Assembly (NCBI GenBank): GCA_023424475.1
Contig: JAFADX010000381.1
Coordinates: 1-47,400 of the forward strand
Direction: 5' to 3'
Length of the DNA stretch: 47,400 nucleotides
From: Pseudomonadota bacterium
Lineage (GTDB): Bacteria > Pseudomonadota > Alphaproteobacteria > Acetobacterales > Acetobacteraceae
Below, piece after piece: positions 25,466-33,158 of the stretch. The notes under the pieces were generated by a model, which ran no database searches, had not been told where the DNA came from, and saw only the letters and a list, made by a program, of their open reading frames with translations. Position 1 is the first letter of the stretch, and every line of letters starts with the position of its first letter. The translations under genes and the position numbers were made by a program.

Positions 25466-26370
25466 TTTTCGATATTCCCCCCAAGCACCGTGCCGGTCAT
25501 CTGCTCGGACAGCTTCGCGACCGCGGTGTGGTCCGCGCCCGGCCCGAGCATCGCCGCCGCCGAGGCCCACATCTCCCGGCACAGGGCGGCGAAGGGGGTC
25601 GGCGTCGTCGTCTCGCGGCCGACCTCGAGCGCGATGGACAGGTCCTTGACCATCAGGTCGAGGCCGAAGCCCGCGTCGAAGCGCCGCGACAGCACGTATT
25701 CCTTGAACTTCTTCTGGGTCGAGTTGTTCATGCCCGTGCTGGCATTGAGCACATCGACCATCTTCGCCGGGTCGAGCCCGAAACGCTGGCCGATCAGCAG
25801 CGCCTCGATGCCGATCAGGTAGCCGCCGGCGGAGACCAGGTTGTTCAGCGCCTTCATCGCCTGCCCCGCGCCGATCGGCCCGCAGCGGTGGATGGAGGTT
25901 CCCATGGCCTTCAGCACCGGCTCGGCGCGGTCGAGGTCGGCCTCCTCGCCGCCGGCCATGATGGCGAGCTGGCCGGTCTTCGCGCGCGGCACGCCGCCCG
26001 AGACCGGGCAGTCGATCATCGCGACACCCCTCGCCGCGAGGCCCGCCGCGATCTCCCGCGTGCGGCCCGGCTGGCCGGAGGTCATGTCGATGACGAGCAT
26101 GCCCCTGGCGAGCGAGGGCGCGACGGAGTCCACCGCCTCGGCCACCTGCTTCGACGTCGGCACGATGGTGATGACGCAGTCGGCGCCCTTGGCAGCCTCG
26201 GCCGGGCTGGCGGCCGCCTTGCCGCCGGTCTCGGCGGCGAAGGCCTCGGCACGCCCCGGCGCCACGTCGGCGACCGCGACCTCGAAGCCCGCCTTCACCA
26301 GGTTGGCCGCCATCGGCCAACCCATGTTGCCGATGCCGAGGAAGGCGACGCGCTTGATCGGCGCGGCCAT
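25462..26370 (-). CDS. NAD(P)-dependent beta-hydroxyacid dehydrogenase (HIBADH family)
   Basis: Oxidises or reduces a beta-hydroxy acid such as 3-hydroxyisobutyrate or tartronate semialdehyde. 302 residues with the Rossmann motif VAFLGIGNMGWPMAANL, the substrate-site segment DCPVSGGVPRAKTG, and the catalytic Lys in AMKALNN followed by NAST-like NASTGMNNS. ATG 26370 overlaps the previous stop (TGATG); GTG 26373 is in frame. It sits between the carboxymuconolactone-decarboxylase-like gene and the lactonase, in one coupled transcript. Confidence 0.9.
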   Translation of the reverse strand: MAAPIKRVAFLGIGNMGWPMAANLVKAGFEVAVADVAPGRAEAFAAETGGKAAASPAEAAKGADCVITIVPTSKQVAEAVDSVAPSLARGMLVIDMTSGQPGRTREIAAGLAARGVAMIDCPVSGGVPRAKTGQLAIMAGGEEADLDRAEPVLKAMGTSIHRCGPIGAGQAMKALNNLVSAGGYLIGIEALLIGQRFGLDPAKMVDVLNASTGMNNSTQKKFKEYVLSRRFDAGFGLDLMVKDLSIALEVGRETTTPTPFAALCREMWASAAAMLGPGADHTAVAKLSEQMTGTVLGGNIEK

Positions 26371-26768
26371 CACTTCTTCCCCGGGATGGCGCCTTCGGCG
26401 AGCAGCACCTCATGCGCCGCCTTGAACGCATCGAGGCCGGCGGGAATGCCGCAATAGGCCGTGGCGTGCAGCAGCGTCGCCTTGATCTCGTCCACCGTGA
26501 TGCCGTTGTTGAGCGCGCCCTTCACGTGCAGCTTCACCTCCGGGATCTTGCCCAGCGCGGTCAGCATGGCGAGGTTCAGCAGCGAACGCGTCTTGCGGTC
26601 CAGCGTCGGATCGCCCCAGGCCCAGCCCCAGGCCCAGGCGGTGGTGGCGCGCTGGAAGGCCATCATGAAGTCGTCGGCCTTGGCCATCGAGGCATCGACG
26701 TAATCCGGGCCGAGCACCTCGCGGCGGATCGGCAGGCCCTTGTCGAACAATGCCTTGTCGTCGGACAT
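26370..26768 (-). CDS. Carboxymuconolactone decarboxylase family protein (PcaC-like)
   Basis: 132-residue all-helical protein. TRSLLNLAMLTALGK, LHVKGALNNGITVDEIKATLLHATAYCGIPAG and AFKAAHEVL are diagnostic of the CMD family. There is a single Cys, not the CxxC pair of AhpD-type peroxidases, so a decarboxylase-like role fits better. ATG 26768 has AAGGAGG eight bases before it, the strongest ribosome site of this operon. An oddity is the repeated Trp stretch AWAWGWAWGD near residue 45. Confidence 0.88.
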   Translation of the reverse strand: MSDDKALFDKGLPIRREVLGPDYVDASMAKADDFMMAFQRATTAWAWGWAWGDPTLDRKTRSLLNLAMLTALGKIPEVKLHVKGALNNGITVDEIKATLLHATAYCGIPAGLDAFKAAHEVLLAEGAIPGKK

Positions 26769-26826
26769 CTGGCGTCCCTCCTTCGGGAAGTTTGAGGCGG
26801 CACGCTGGCCCGTCAGGCCAGGACGG

Positions 26827-27291
26827 TCAACGGGCCGCGCCGCGCGGATCCTCGGGATGCGACAGCCTGCGCAGCACGTCGAGCGTCGTCGCGAAACGTT
26901 CCGCGCCGACCTCGGCGGACCATTCCGCATGGATGCCGCGCAGGCATTCGTGGATCGTCGCGGCCAGCGCCGTGCCGCGCGGCGTGAGGAAGACGAGGCG
27001 CCGCGCCGTGCCCGCCACGCCACGCCGCTCGAAGTAGCCGAGGGCCTCGAGCTGCGCGATCAGGTGGTTGGCCGCCTGGCGGGAGATGCGCGCCCGGCGC
27101 GCGAGTTCCGAAGGCCGCACGCCGTCCGCCGGATAGGTGATCATCGCCCAATGGGCGTCCTGCAGGTCGGTGAAGCCGGCCCCCCGCGCCGCGGCCTGCA
27201 TGCGGCCCCTGACGATCTGCAGGCACATGCGCAGCAGGGCACCGACATAGGGTGGGCCATCGATCGCCTGGCCCGAGATCGTCGTTGACAT
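26827..27291 (-). CDS. MarR-family transcriptional regulator
   Basis: 154 residues with a winged helix: VRPSELARRARISRQAANHLIAQLEALGYFERR is the recognition region (positions about 58-90), followed by the wing and LTPRGTALAATIHECLRG. MarR dimers bind palindromes and are released by aromatic or acidic ligands. Two perfect palindromes lie directly before the start codon, so the gene should repress itself and its divergent neighbours. The ATG at 27291 lacks a clear ribosome site and is three bases from the nearest palindrome; a leaderless message or a later start is possible. Confidence 0.92.
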   Translation of the reverse strand: MSTTISGQAIDGPPYVGALLRMCLQIVRGRMQAAARGAGFTDLQDAHWAMITYPADGVRPSELARRARISRQAANHLIAQLEALGYFERRGVAGTARRLVFLTPRGTALAATIHECLRGIHAEWSAEVGAERFATTLDVLRRLSHPEDPRGAAR

Positions 27292-27313
27292 ATACGTAAA
27301 GTCTCTTTACGAA
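27285..27313 (+). promoter_or_regulatory. Candidate promoter for the cupin-dehalogenase genes
   Basis: TTGACA at 27285-27290 matches the -35 consensus exactly; a 17-base spacer leads to TACGAA (27308-27313), a partial -10. Transcription would start near 27320, inside the second palindrome, giving a leader with GGGAGG ahead of the cupin ATG. Confidence 0.45.
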
Positions 27314-27334
27314 TTTTCGTAAAGAAACTTTACG
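27295..27334. promoter_or_regulatory. Twin MarR operator palindromes
   Basis: Two perfect copies of CGTAAAG-N3-CTTTACG at 27295-27311 and 27318-27334, separated by AATTTT; centres are 23 bases apart. They fill the space between the divergent marR and cupin starts and would block both promoters when bound. Confidence 0.85.
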
Positions 27335-27349
27335 ATCGGGAGGACCTGC

Positions 27350-27778
27350 ATGGAACCCAAACCGCGCATCGTCCGCATCGGCGCGCTGGAACTCCGCTTC
27401 CATGTCGATGAAGCCGACGGCACCGGCGACCTCGTCATGTTCGAGTTCGCGGTGCCGGAGAAGGCGCGCGTCCCGGTGCCGCATTTCCACGAAGCCTGCG
27501 ACGAGATCGTCTACGGCCTCGAAGGCACGATGACGACGACGCTCGACGGCCAGCCCCACGAGGTCCGTCCCGGCGACGCGGTCTTCGTCCCGCGCGGCAA
27601 GGTCCACCACCACGCGAACCTGCACGAAGGCACCGCGCGCGCGATGATCATCATCGCACCGGGCACCATCGGCCGCCGCTATTTCGAGGACATGGCCGAG
27701 CTCGTGAACCGCCCCGGCCCGCCGGACATGGCGCGGATGAAGGAGACCATGCTCCGGCACGGCCTCGTGCCCGCCTGA
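27350..27778 (+). CDS. Single-domain cupin protein
   Basis: 142-residue beta-barrel protein. Cupin motif 1 reads PVPHFHEACDEIVYGLEG (two His and a Glu as metal ligands) and motif 2 reads PGDAVFVPRGKVHHHANLH. Such proteins bind a metal and small carboxylic or aromatic ligands, as dioxygenases, isomerases or sensors. GGGAGG lies seven bases before the ATG. It is the first gene behind the twin MarR operators, so it is probably induced with the dehalogenase downstream. Confidence 0.88.
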   Translation: MEPKPRIVRIGALELRFHVDEADGTGDLVMFEFAVPEKARVPVPHFHEACDEIVYGLEGTMTTTLDGQPHEVRPGDAVFVPRGKVHHHANLHEGTARAMIIIAPGTIGRRYFEDMAELVNRPGPPDMARMKETMLRHGLVPA

Positions 27779-27836
27779 TCTCCGCGCGACGCCGGCGGCG
27801 CATCGTGCCATGCTCGGGGCCGGAGGAACCGGGCCC

Positions 27837-28721
27837 ATGTTCTTCGACGGCTTCACGCTCGAATTCCGCGAAGCGGCGGGAAAGCGCTTCCGTCTCCGCC
27901 GCGGCGGCGAAGGCCCGCCATTGCTGCTGCTGCACGGCAACCCGCAGACCCATGCGATGTGGCACAGGGTCGCCCCCCTCCTCGCGCAGTGCTTCGCCGT
28001 CGTCTGCCCCGACATCACCGGCTACGGCTTCTCGGCCAAGCCCGCCGTCAGCGAGGACCACGCACCCTACGCCAAGCGCGCCATGGCGGCCGACATGGTG
28101 GCATTGATGGCCGCGCTCGGGCATCGGCACTTCCAGGTCGTCGCCCACGACCGCGGCGCGCGCGTCGCGCACCGCATGGCGATCGACCATCCGCAGGCGG
28201 TCGAACGCCTCTGCACCATGGACATCATCCCGACGCTCGCGCATTTCGAGCGCGCCGACATGGCCTTCGCCATGGGCTACTGGCACTGGTTCTTCCTCGC
28301 CCAGCGCCATCCGGGGCCGGAGGCGATGATCCGCGCCGACATCGAGCCCTGGTTCGACTTCCACACCTCGCGCGAGCCCAAGCCCGGGGACTTCTTCCAC
28401 CCCGAGGCGCGCGCCGACTACCTCGGCGCCCTGCACGAACCGGGCACCATCGAGGCGATCTGCGAGGACTACCGCGCCGCCGCCTCGATCGACCTCGAGC
28501 ACGACCGCGCCTCCCGGGCAGCGGGCGAGAAGGTGCGCTGCCCGATGCTCGCGCTGTGGGGCGCCAAGGGCAGCATCGCCAGGTGGTACGACGCGCCGCT
28601 GATCTGGATGGACTATGTGGACGGCCCGCTCGCCACCGGCGACGTGCCCTCCGGCCACTATCTGGCCGAGGAAGCGCCCGAGGCGGTCCTCGCCTGGCTC
28701 GACGGCTTCCTCAGGGCCTGA
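27837..28721 (+). CDS. Alpha/beta hydrolase, haloacetate (fluoroacetate) dehalogenase type
   Basis: 294 residues. The active site of fluoroacetate dehalogenases can be traced: oxyanion segment LLHGNPQTH, nucleophile in AHDRGARVAHR (Asp105; Arg106 and Arg109 for the carboxylate), acid Asp129, halide-binding YWHWFFLAQ (His150, Trp151), CEDYR (Tyr212) and the catalytic His in PSGHYLAEEAP. Spacing from Asp105 to His150-Trp151 equals that of the enzyme from Rhodopseudomonas as I recall it (Asp110, His155-Trp156). ATG 27837 with GGAGG ten bases ahead. It follows the cupin by 58 bases under the same MarR operators. An epoxide hydrolase is the alternative, but the Arg pair speaks against it. Confidence 0.85.
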   Translation: MFFDGFTLEFREAAGKRFRLRRGGEGPPLLLLHGNPQTHAMWHRVAPLLAQCFAVVCPDITGYGFSAKPAVSEDHAPYAKRAMAADMVALMAALGHRHFQVVAHDRGARVAHRMAIDHPQAVERLCTMDIIPTLAHFERADMAFAMGYWHWFFLAQRHPGPEAMIRADIEPWFDFHTSREPKPGDFFHPEARADYLGALHEPGTIEAICEDYRAAASIDLEHDRASRAAGEKVRCPMLALWGAKGSIARWYDAPLIWMDYVDGPLATGDVPSGHYLAEEAPEAVLAWLDGFLRA

Positions 28722-28736
28722 GCGCGGCCGCGGCGC

Positions 28737-29078
28737 CTATCCGCCGACAAGCGCCAGGGCCGCCGCCTGGTCGTCCGCGATCGGGATCAGTTCATCGAGC
28801 GCGACGGTCGCGAAGACCTGGGCCACCGCCGGCTGGGCCCCGGCCATCACCAGGCGATGGCCCGAGCGGCTCAGGGCGCGCGCGGCCGAGATCAGCAGCC
28901 GGATCCCGAGGGAGCCGACGAAGGTGACACCGGACATGTCGAGCACCACGTTGCGGCCGGCCTTGCCGATCCGGTCGCTGAATTCGCTTTCGGCCGCCTC
29001 CGCCCCCTTCGCGTCGAGCCGCCCCGTGAGAGCCACGCGCAGCGCCGGGCCATCATCCCCGATCACGACGATGTCCAT
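28737..29078 (-). CDS. STAS-domain anti-sigma factor antagonist
   Basis: 113-residue SpoIIAA/RsbV-like protein with LTGRLDAKGAEAAES and VVLDMSGVTFVGSLGIRLL. Ser56 in the VGSLG turn aligns with the phospho-Ser of SpoIIAA. When unphosphorylated, such proteins bind and hold an anti-sigma kinase. It lies downstream of the phosphatase gene, on the same strand with 65 bases between; no kinase or sigma gene is present. Confidence 0.9.
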   Translation of the reverse strand: MDIVVIGDDGPALRVALTGRLDAKGAEAAESEFSDRIGKAGRNVVLDMSGVTFVGSLGIRLLISAARALSRSGHRLVMAGAQPAVAQVFATVALDELIPIADDQAAALALVGG

Positions 29079-29143
29079 GGTTCAGTCTCCCCTTGGCAGG
29101 CCGGCGGCGGGGGCCGTGTCGACCGGCGCCGTTACGATGCCGT

Positions 29144-30268
29144 TCAGAGGATATCGAGTGTCAGAAGCGACACGTCGTCGTCAAGCGGTCCGGGCCGCGA
29201 GAGCGCGCGGACCACGCGCAGAAGCCGCTCGGGTTCGGACAGGCCCGGCTCGGGCGCCGCGAGGAGATGCGGCAGGAAATCCGGCAGGCCGAGGTCCCGG
29301 CCCTCGGGTGAGACCAGTTCGAAGGCGCCGTCGCTGAACAGGTGCAGCCGCGCCCCCGCAGGCAGGTCCGTCTCGCCGCGCCGGTACGCCCATTCGGGCA
29401 TGGCGCCGATCGGCGGCCCCTTGAGGTGCAGCGGCTCGGGCTCCGACCCGCCGGCGACGAGGAAGGCCGGGTGATGCCCGGCGCAGCCGAAGGCCAGCCG
29501 GCGCCGCGCGAGGTCGCAGACACCATACCAGAGCGAGAAGAACAGCCCGTCGTGGCGATCCATCTGGAAGCGCGCATTCGCCGCGTCGAGCACCGCCGCC
29601 GGATCGGTGAAGTCGGCCTCGGGGAAGGCGCGTTCCCGCAGCACGTCCATCGCCGAGGCGGCGAGCAGCGCGGAACCCGCGCCATGCCCCGCGACGTCCA
29701 GCAGCCAGACCGCGAAGCGATCCTCGTCGATCCAGCCATAGCCGAAGCCGTCCCCGCCGATGCGCGCGGACGGCACGAAGCGCCAGTCGGCGCGGACCCG
29801 CCCCTCACCGATCGGCGGGGGCAGCAGCGCCTCGACATAGCGCACGGCGCGGGCGAGGTCGCGCTCCACCCCCTCCGCCCGCTGGAGGTCGGAGGCGCGG
29901 CCGCTGCGGTAGGCCAGGGTGAAGGGCCCGAGGCGCAGCCTGCTGCCCGGCGCGAGGCGCATCGGTCCCGCGGTCCGCATGCCGTCCACGATGGTCCCGT
30001 TGGTCGAGCCGAGATCGGTGACCACCGCCGCCCCGTCCTCGATCGCCACGATGCAGTGGCTGCGCGACACGTCGGGCGAGGGCAGCACGAGGCCGTTCTG
30101 CTCGGTCCGCCCGATCGTCAGCGGCGCCCGGCCGAGCTCGATGCGCCGCGCTTGCACGCCTTCCGCCGGCTCGAGCTCCAGGAGGTGCAGCAGGGGGTCC
30201 GCCTCGACCGCGGCCGGCGCGAGGTTGCGCGTCAGCGTATCGTCGGAATCCCCGGGGCCGCCGGTCAC
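29144..30268 (-). CDS. FHA-domain SpoIIE/PP2C-type phosphatase
   Basis: 374 residues. FHA domain at about 45-120 with TIGRTEQN, SPDVSRSH and GSTNGT(87-92), which bind phospho-Thr. The SpoIIE phosphatase domain follows: ARIGGDGFGYGW (metal Asp173), LLDVAGHGAGSALLA (Asp191), LHLFSDGAFELVSPEG and a terminal DDDVSLLTL. There is no response-regulator or membrane domain, so phosphoprotein binding by FHA would be the input. GTG 30268 overlaps the DinB gene stop (GTGA). The STAS protein downstream is the obvious substrate at Ser56. Confidence 0.9.
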   Translation of the reverse strand: MTGGPGDSDDTLTRNLAPAAVEADPLLHLLELEPAEGVQARRIELGRAPLTIGRTEQNGLVLPSPDVSRSHCIVAIEDGAAVVTDLGSTNGTIVDGMRTAGPMRLAPGSRLRLGPFTLAYRSGRASDLQRAEGVERDLARAVRYVEALLPPPIGEGRVRADWRFVPSARIGGDGFGYGWIDEDRFAVWLLDVAGHGAGSALLAASAMDVLRERAFPEADFTDPAAVLDAANARFQMDRHDGLFFSLWYGVCDLARRRLAFGCAGHHPAFLVAGGSEPEPLHLKGPPIGAMPEWAYRRGETDLPAGARLHLFSDGAFELVSPEGRDLGLPDFLPHLLAAPEPGLSEPERLLRVVRALSRPGPLDDDVSLLTLDIL

Positions 30269-30789
30269 GGCGCCAGCCCCAGGGCGGCGAGATCGAGCAC
30301 CCAGGGAATGTCGGTATCGCCGGTCTCGGCGCCTGCCGCCGTCAGAAGCGCATGCGCCTGCCCGCGATGATGCGTCTGGTGATTGAAGAAATGGGTGACC
30401 GCGATCCAGAGCGGCAGGGTGCGTTCCTGCCCGCCGATCGCGGAGCGCCACGTCAGCGGCCCGGAGAGCCGGGACCGGGTCAGCCGCGCCGCCCAGCCGG
30501 CGATGCGCGCATCGGCCTCGAACCGCGCGGCCGAAAGGGCGGCCCAATCCGCGACCATGCCCGGGCTTTCCTTCATGCCGGCGCCGGGCTTCTCCCACCC
30601 GTCGAACCGGCTCATCCAGGTGGTGTCGCCCCACAGCAGATGAGAAAGGGTGCCATGGATCGAGCCCCAGAAGGCACCCCGGTCGGCTCGCCGCACCTCG
30701 TCCGGCAGGCCATCGGCGGCCGCGTAGAGGCGGCGGTTCATCTCCGCGTTGTAGGCCGCCATCATGCGGCACCATTCCGGGCCGGCCAT
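30265..30789 (-). CDS. DinB family protein
   Basis: 174-residue four-helix bundle of the DinB/YfiT metal-binding superfamily. His ligands are in GSIHGTLSHLLWGDTTW and THFFNHQTHHRGQAH. Members act as thiol-dependent transferases or have no known role; DNA damage induction is shown only for the founder. It is coupled to the FHA phosphatase by overlapping codons, which hints at a joint stress function (inference). Confidence 0.88.
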   Translation of the reverse strand: MAGPEWCRMMAAYNAEMNRRLYAAADGLPDEVRRADRGAFWGSIHGTLSHLLWGDTTWMSRFDGWEKPGAGMKESPGMVADWAALSAARFEADARIAGWAARLTRSRLSGPLTWRSAIGGQERTLPLWIAVTHFFNHQTHHRGQAHALLTAAGAETGDTDIPWVLDLAALGLAP

Positions 30790-30833
30790 GCGCGATTTCT
30801 CCCGGTTTGGCGGGGTCTGCCGAAGGAAAGGCC

Positions 30834-31865
30834 TCAGAGCGCCTTCCAGAAGAAGACAGTGTCCCGCGGCTGCCGATCGCCATCAACCTCGAAGCCGGGG
30901 ACGGCACCGAGTTCGTTCCAGCCCTCGGCGCGGTACAGGGTCTCCGCCGCGCTGCCGCGGCGCGTATCGAGCATGGCGAGGCGACGGCCATGGGCGCGCG
31001 CCGCCTGCTCGGCCCGGCGCAGCAGCGCCCGCCCGATCCCGGCCCGCCGCGCCGCCGGATCGACCATCAGCTTCTGGAAGCCGGCGACATGCGGCTGGTT
31101 CTCCGAGGCGACCATCTCGATCGTCACGGAGCCGGCGAGCCGCCCCTCGTGCCAGGCGGCAAGCAGGACGCGCTGCCCCGTCGCGACGGCCGCCGAAACG
31201 CCCTTCCAGTAGGCGGCGGCGCGGTCGCGCGGCAGCGGCGGGAGGAATTCCAGGGAGGCGCCCTCGGCGACGCAGGTGACGAGCAGGTCGGTCAGCAGCC
31301 GTTCCGCGCTCGCCGCCGCGGCGGCGTCCAGCGCCTCCACCACGAGCCCCGCTGCCGGCTTGGCGTAGCGGAATTCCAGCGAGTGCGAGAGATCGTCGAG
31401 GATGCGGATCGAGCCCTGCCGCACATAGCCGTGCTTCTCGTAGAAGCCGTGCGCGCGCGTGAAGCGCGTGTCGGTCCAGAGCACCAGGCGCCGCGCGCCG
31501 GCGGCGCGGGCATGGTCCTCGGCGATGCGCAGCAGGTCGCCGGCGAGGCCGATGCCGCGGGCGCCGGCATCGACATACATCCGGCAGATCTCCCAGGCCG
31601 CGTCCTCCTTCAGGGGGCGCGTGCCGACCATGCCGACCAGCCGCCCCTCACGCTCCGCCGCCCAGAGAGTTCCGCCCTGCCCGCGGAAATAGGTCGCGAG
31701 CGCCCGCAACTCCGGCACCTCGCCGTCGAGGTCGAGGACGCAGCCCGGATACTCGGCCCAGCACCCGCCGATGAGGGCGATGAAGCCCTCGGCGTCGCTG
31801 TCCTGCCCGTGCCGGATCGTGGCCGGCCGGGGCGCCGGCGCCGTGCGGTCGCCCGCCGCGCTCAC
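30834..31865 (-). CDS. Fused tandem GNAT acetyltransferase
   Basis: 343 residues with two GNAT domains. The first (about 15-165) has VGMVGTRPL, ICRMYVDAGARGIGLAGDLL and YEKHGYVRQG; the second (about 170-343) has LAGSVTIEMV, KLMVDPAARRAGIGRALLRRA and YRAEGWNELG. Each carries the R/Q-x-x-G-x-G/A acetyl-CoA loop, though the first is less standard (ARGIGLAG). Substrates are unknown. GTG 31865 overlaps the aminotransferase stop (GTGA), so the enzymes are co-translated. Confidence 0.85.
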   Translation of the reverse strand: MSAAGDRTAPAPRPATIRHGQDSDAEGFIALIGGCWAEYPGCVLDLDGEVPELRALATYFRGQGGTLWAAEREGRLVGMVGTRPLKEDAAWEICRMYVDAGARGIGLAGDLLRIAEDHARAAGARRLVLWTDTRFTRAHGFYEKHGYVRQGSIRILDDLSHSLEFRYAKPAAGLVVEALDAAAAASAERLLTDLLVTCVAEGASLEFLPPLPRDRAAAYWKGVSAAVATGQRVLLAAWHEGRLAGSVTIEMVASENQPHVAGFQKLMVDPAARRAGIGRALLRRAEQAARAHGRRLAMLDTRRGSAAETLYRAEGWNELGAVPGFEVDGDRQPRDTVFFWKAL

Positions 31866-33064
31866 TTGAGTTCCTTGCAGAACTCCTGGATGCGGCCGCA
31901 CGCCTCGCGCAGGCTCTCGGTATCGGTCGCGTAGGAGATGCGCAGGTAGGGCGACATGCCGTAGGCCGCGCCCTGCACGGCGGCGACGTACTTCTCCTCC
32001 AGCAGCGCGAGGGCGAAGTCGGTGTCCGTCTCGATCTTCCTGCCGGCCTTGGTGGTCTTGCCGAGGCAGCCCGCGACGTTCGGGAAGACGTAGAAGGCGC
32101 CTTCGGGCTTGTGGCAGACGATGCCCGGCGCCTCGTTCAGCATGTCCACGACCATGTCGCGGCGCCTGCGGTATTCCGCCGCGCGCTCCCTCACCACGTC
32201 CTGCGGGCCGTCCAGGGCCGCGGCCGCGGCGGCCTGGGAGATCGTCGAGATGCCGGAGGTCGCCTGGCCCTGCATGTTGATCATGGCCTTGATGAGCTCC
32301 TTCGGCCCGCCGCAGAAGCCGACGCGCCATCCGGTCATGGCATAGGTCTTGGACGCGCCGTTGACCGTCAGCGTGCGGTTCTTCAGCGCCGGCTCGACCT
32401 CGGCGATGGTGCAGAACTCGAAGCCGTCATAGACGAGGTGCTCGTACATGTCGTCGGTCATGACCCAGACATGCGGGTGCTTCTGGAGCACCTTCGCGAT
32501 CGCCGTCATCTCGTCGCGCGAGCAGGCCGCCCCGGTCGGGTTGTTCGGGAAGTTCAGCATCACCCACTTGGTCTTGGGCGTGATGGCGGCGTCGAGATCC
32601 TCCGGACGCAGCTTGAAGCCATTGTTCTGCGGGCAGGAGACCAGCACCGGCTTGCCGCCGGCGACCTTCGCCATGTCGGCGTAGGAGATCCAGTAGGGCG
32701 CGGGGATCACCACCTCGTCGCCCGGATCGATCGTCGCCATGAAGGCGTTGTAGATGCACTGCTTGCCGCCGTTGGCGACCATGATCTCGTCGAGCGCGTA
32801 GTCGATGTTGTTGTCGCGCTTGAACTTGCGCTGCACCGCTTCCTTCAGCGCCCTGGTGCCGTCCTGCGGCGGGTACTTGGTGTCGCCCGCCAGCGCGGCC
32901 TTGTGCGCCGCCTCGATGGCATGCGGGGGCGTCGGGAAGTCGGGCTCGCCGGAGGCGAGGCTGATCACCTTGATCCCCTTCGCCGCGAGCTCGCGCCCCT
33001 TCATCGTCATCACGACGGAGGCGGAAATGGAAACCTCGTTCATACGGGCGGCAAGGGCGGGCAT
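31862..33064 (-). CDS. Class I aminotransferase, aspartate type (copy 1)
   Basis: PLP enzyme of 400 residues exchanging amino groups between aspartate (or another amino acid) and 2-oxoglutarate. Motifs: ISLASGEPDFPTP (36-), NFPNNPTGAA with the PLP Asn, MTDDMYEHLVY with the ring Asp, NGASKTYAMTGWRVGF with Lys239 as Schiff base, and a C-terminal LRISYAT with the carboxylate-binding Arg. It is the AAT Ib subgroup. A collinear paralogue lies 2.4 kb upstream on the same strand. Substrate preference between the two cannot be read from the sequence. Confidence 0.92.
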   Translation of the reverse strand: MPALAARMNEVSISASVVMTMKGRELAAKGIKVISLASGEPDFPTPPHAIEAAHKAALAGDTKYPPQDGTRALKEAVQRKFKRDNNIDYALDEIMVANGGKQCIYNAFMATIDPGDEVVIPAPYWISYADMAKVAGGKPVLVSCPQNNGFKLRPEDLDAAITPKTKWVMLNFPNNPTGAACSRDEMTAIAKVLQKHPHVWVMTDDMYEHLVYDGFEFCTIAEVEPALKNRTLTVNGASKTYAMTGWRVGFCGGPKELIKAMINMQGQATSGISTISQAAAAAALDGPQDVVRERAAEYRRRRDMVVDMLNEAPGIVCHKPEGAFYVFPNVAGCLGKTTKAGRKIETDTDFALALLEEKYVAAVQGAAYGMSPYLRISYATDTESLREACGRIQEFCKELK

Positions 33065-33158
33065 GGCGTGGCTGCGTTCCTGTTCGAAGGGGCTGCCACC
33101 TTAGGATGTGCGGCCCCGCGCGCAACCCCCGGGCAGGCGGGTCGCCCCGGGCTGCGGA

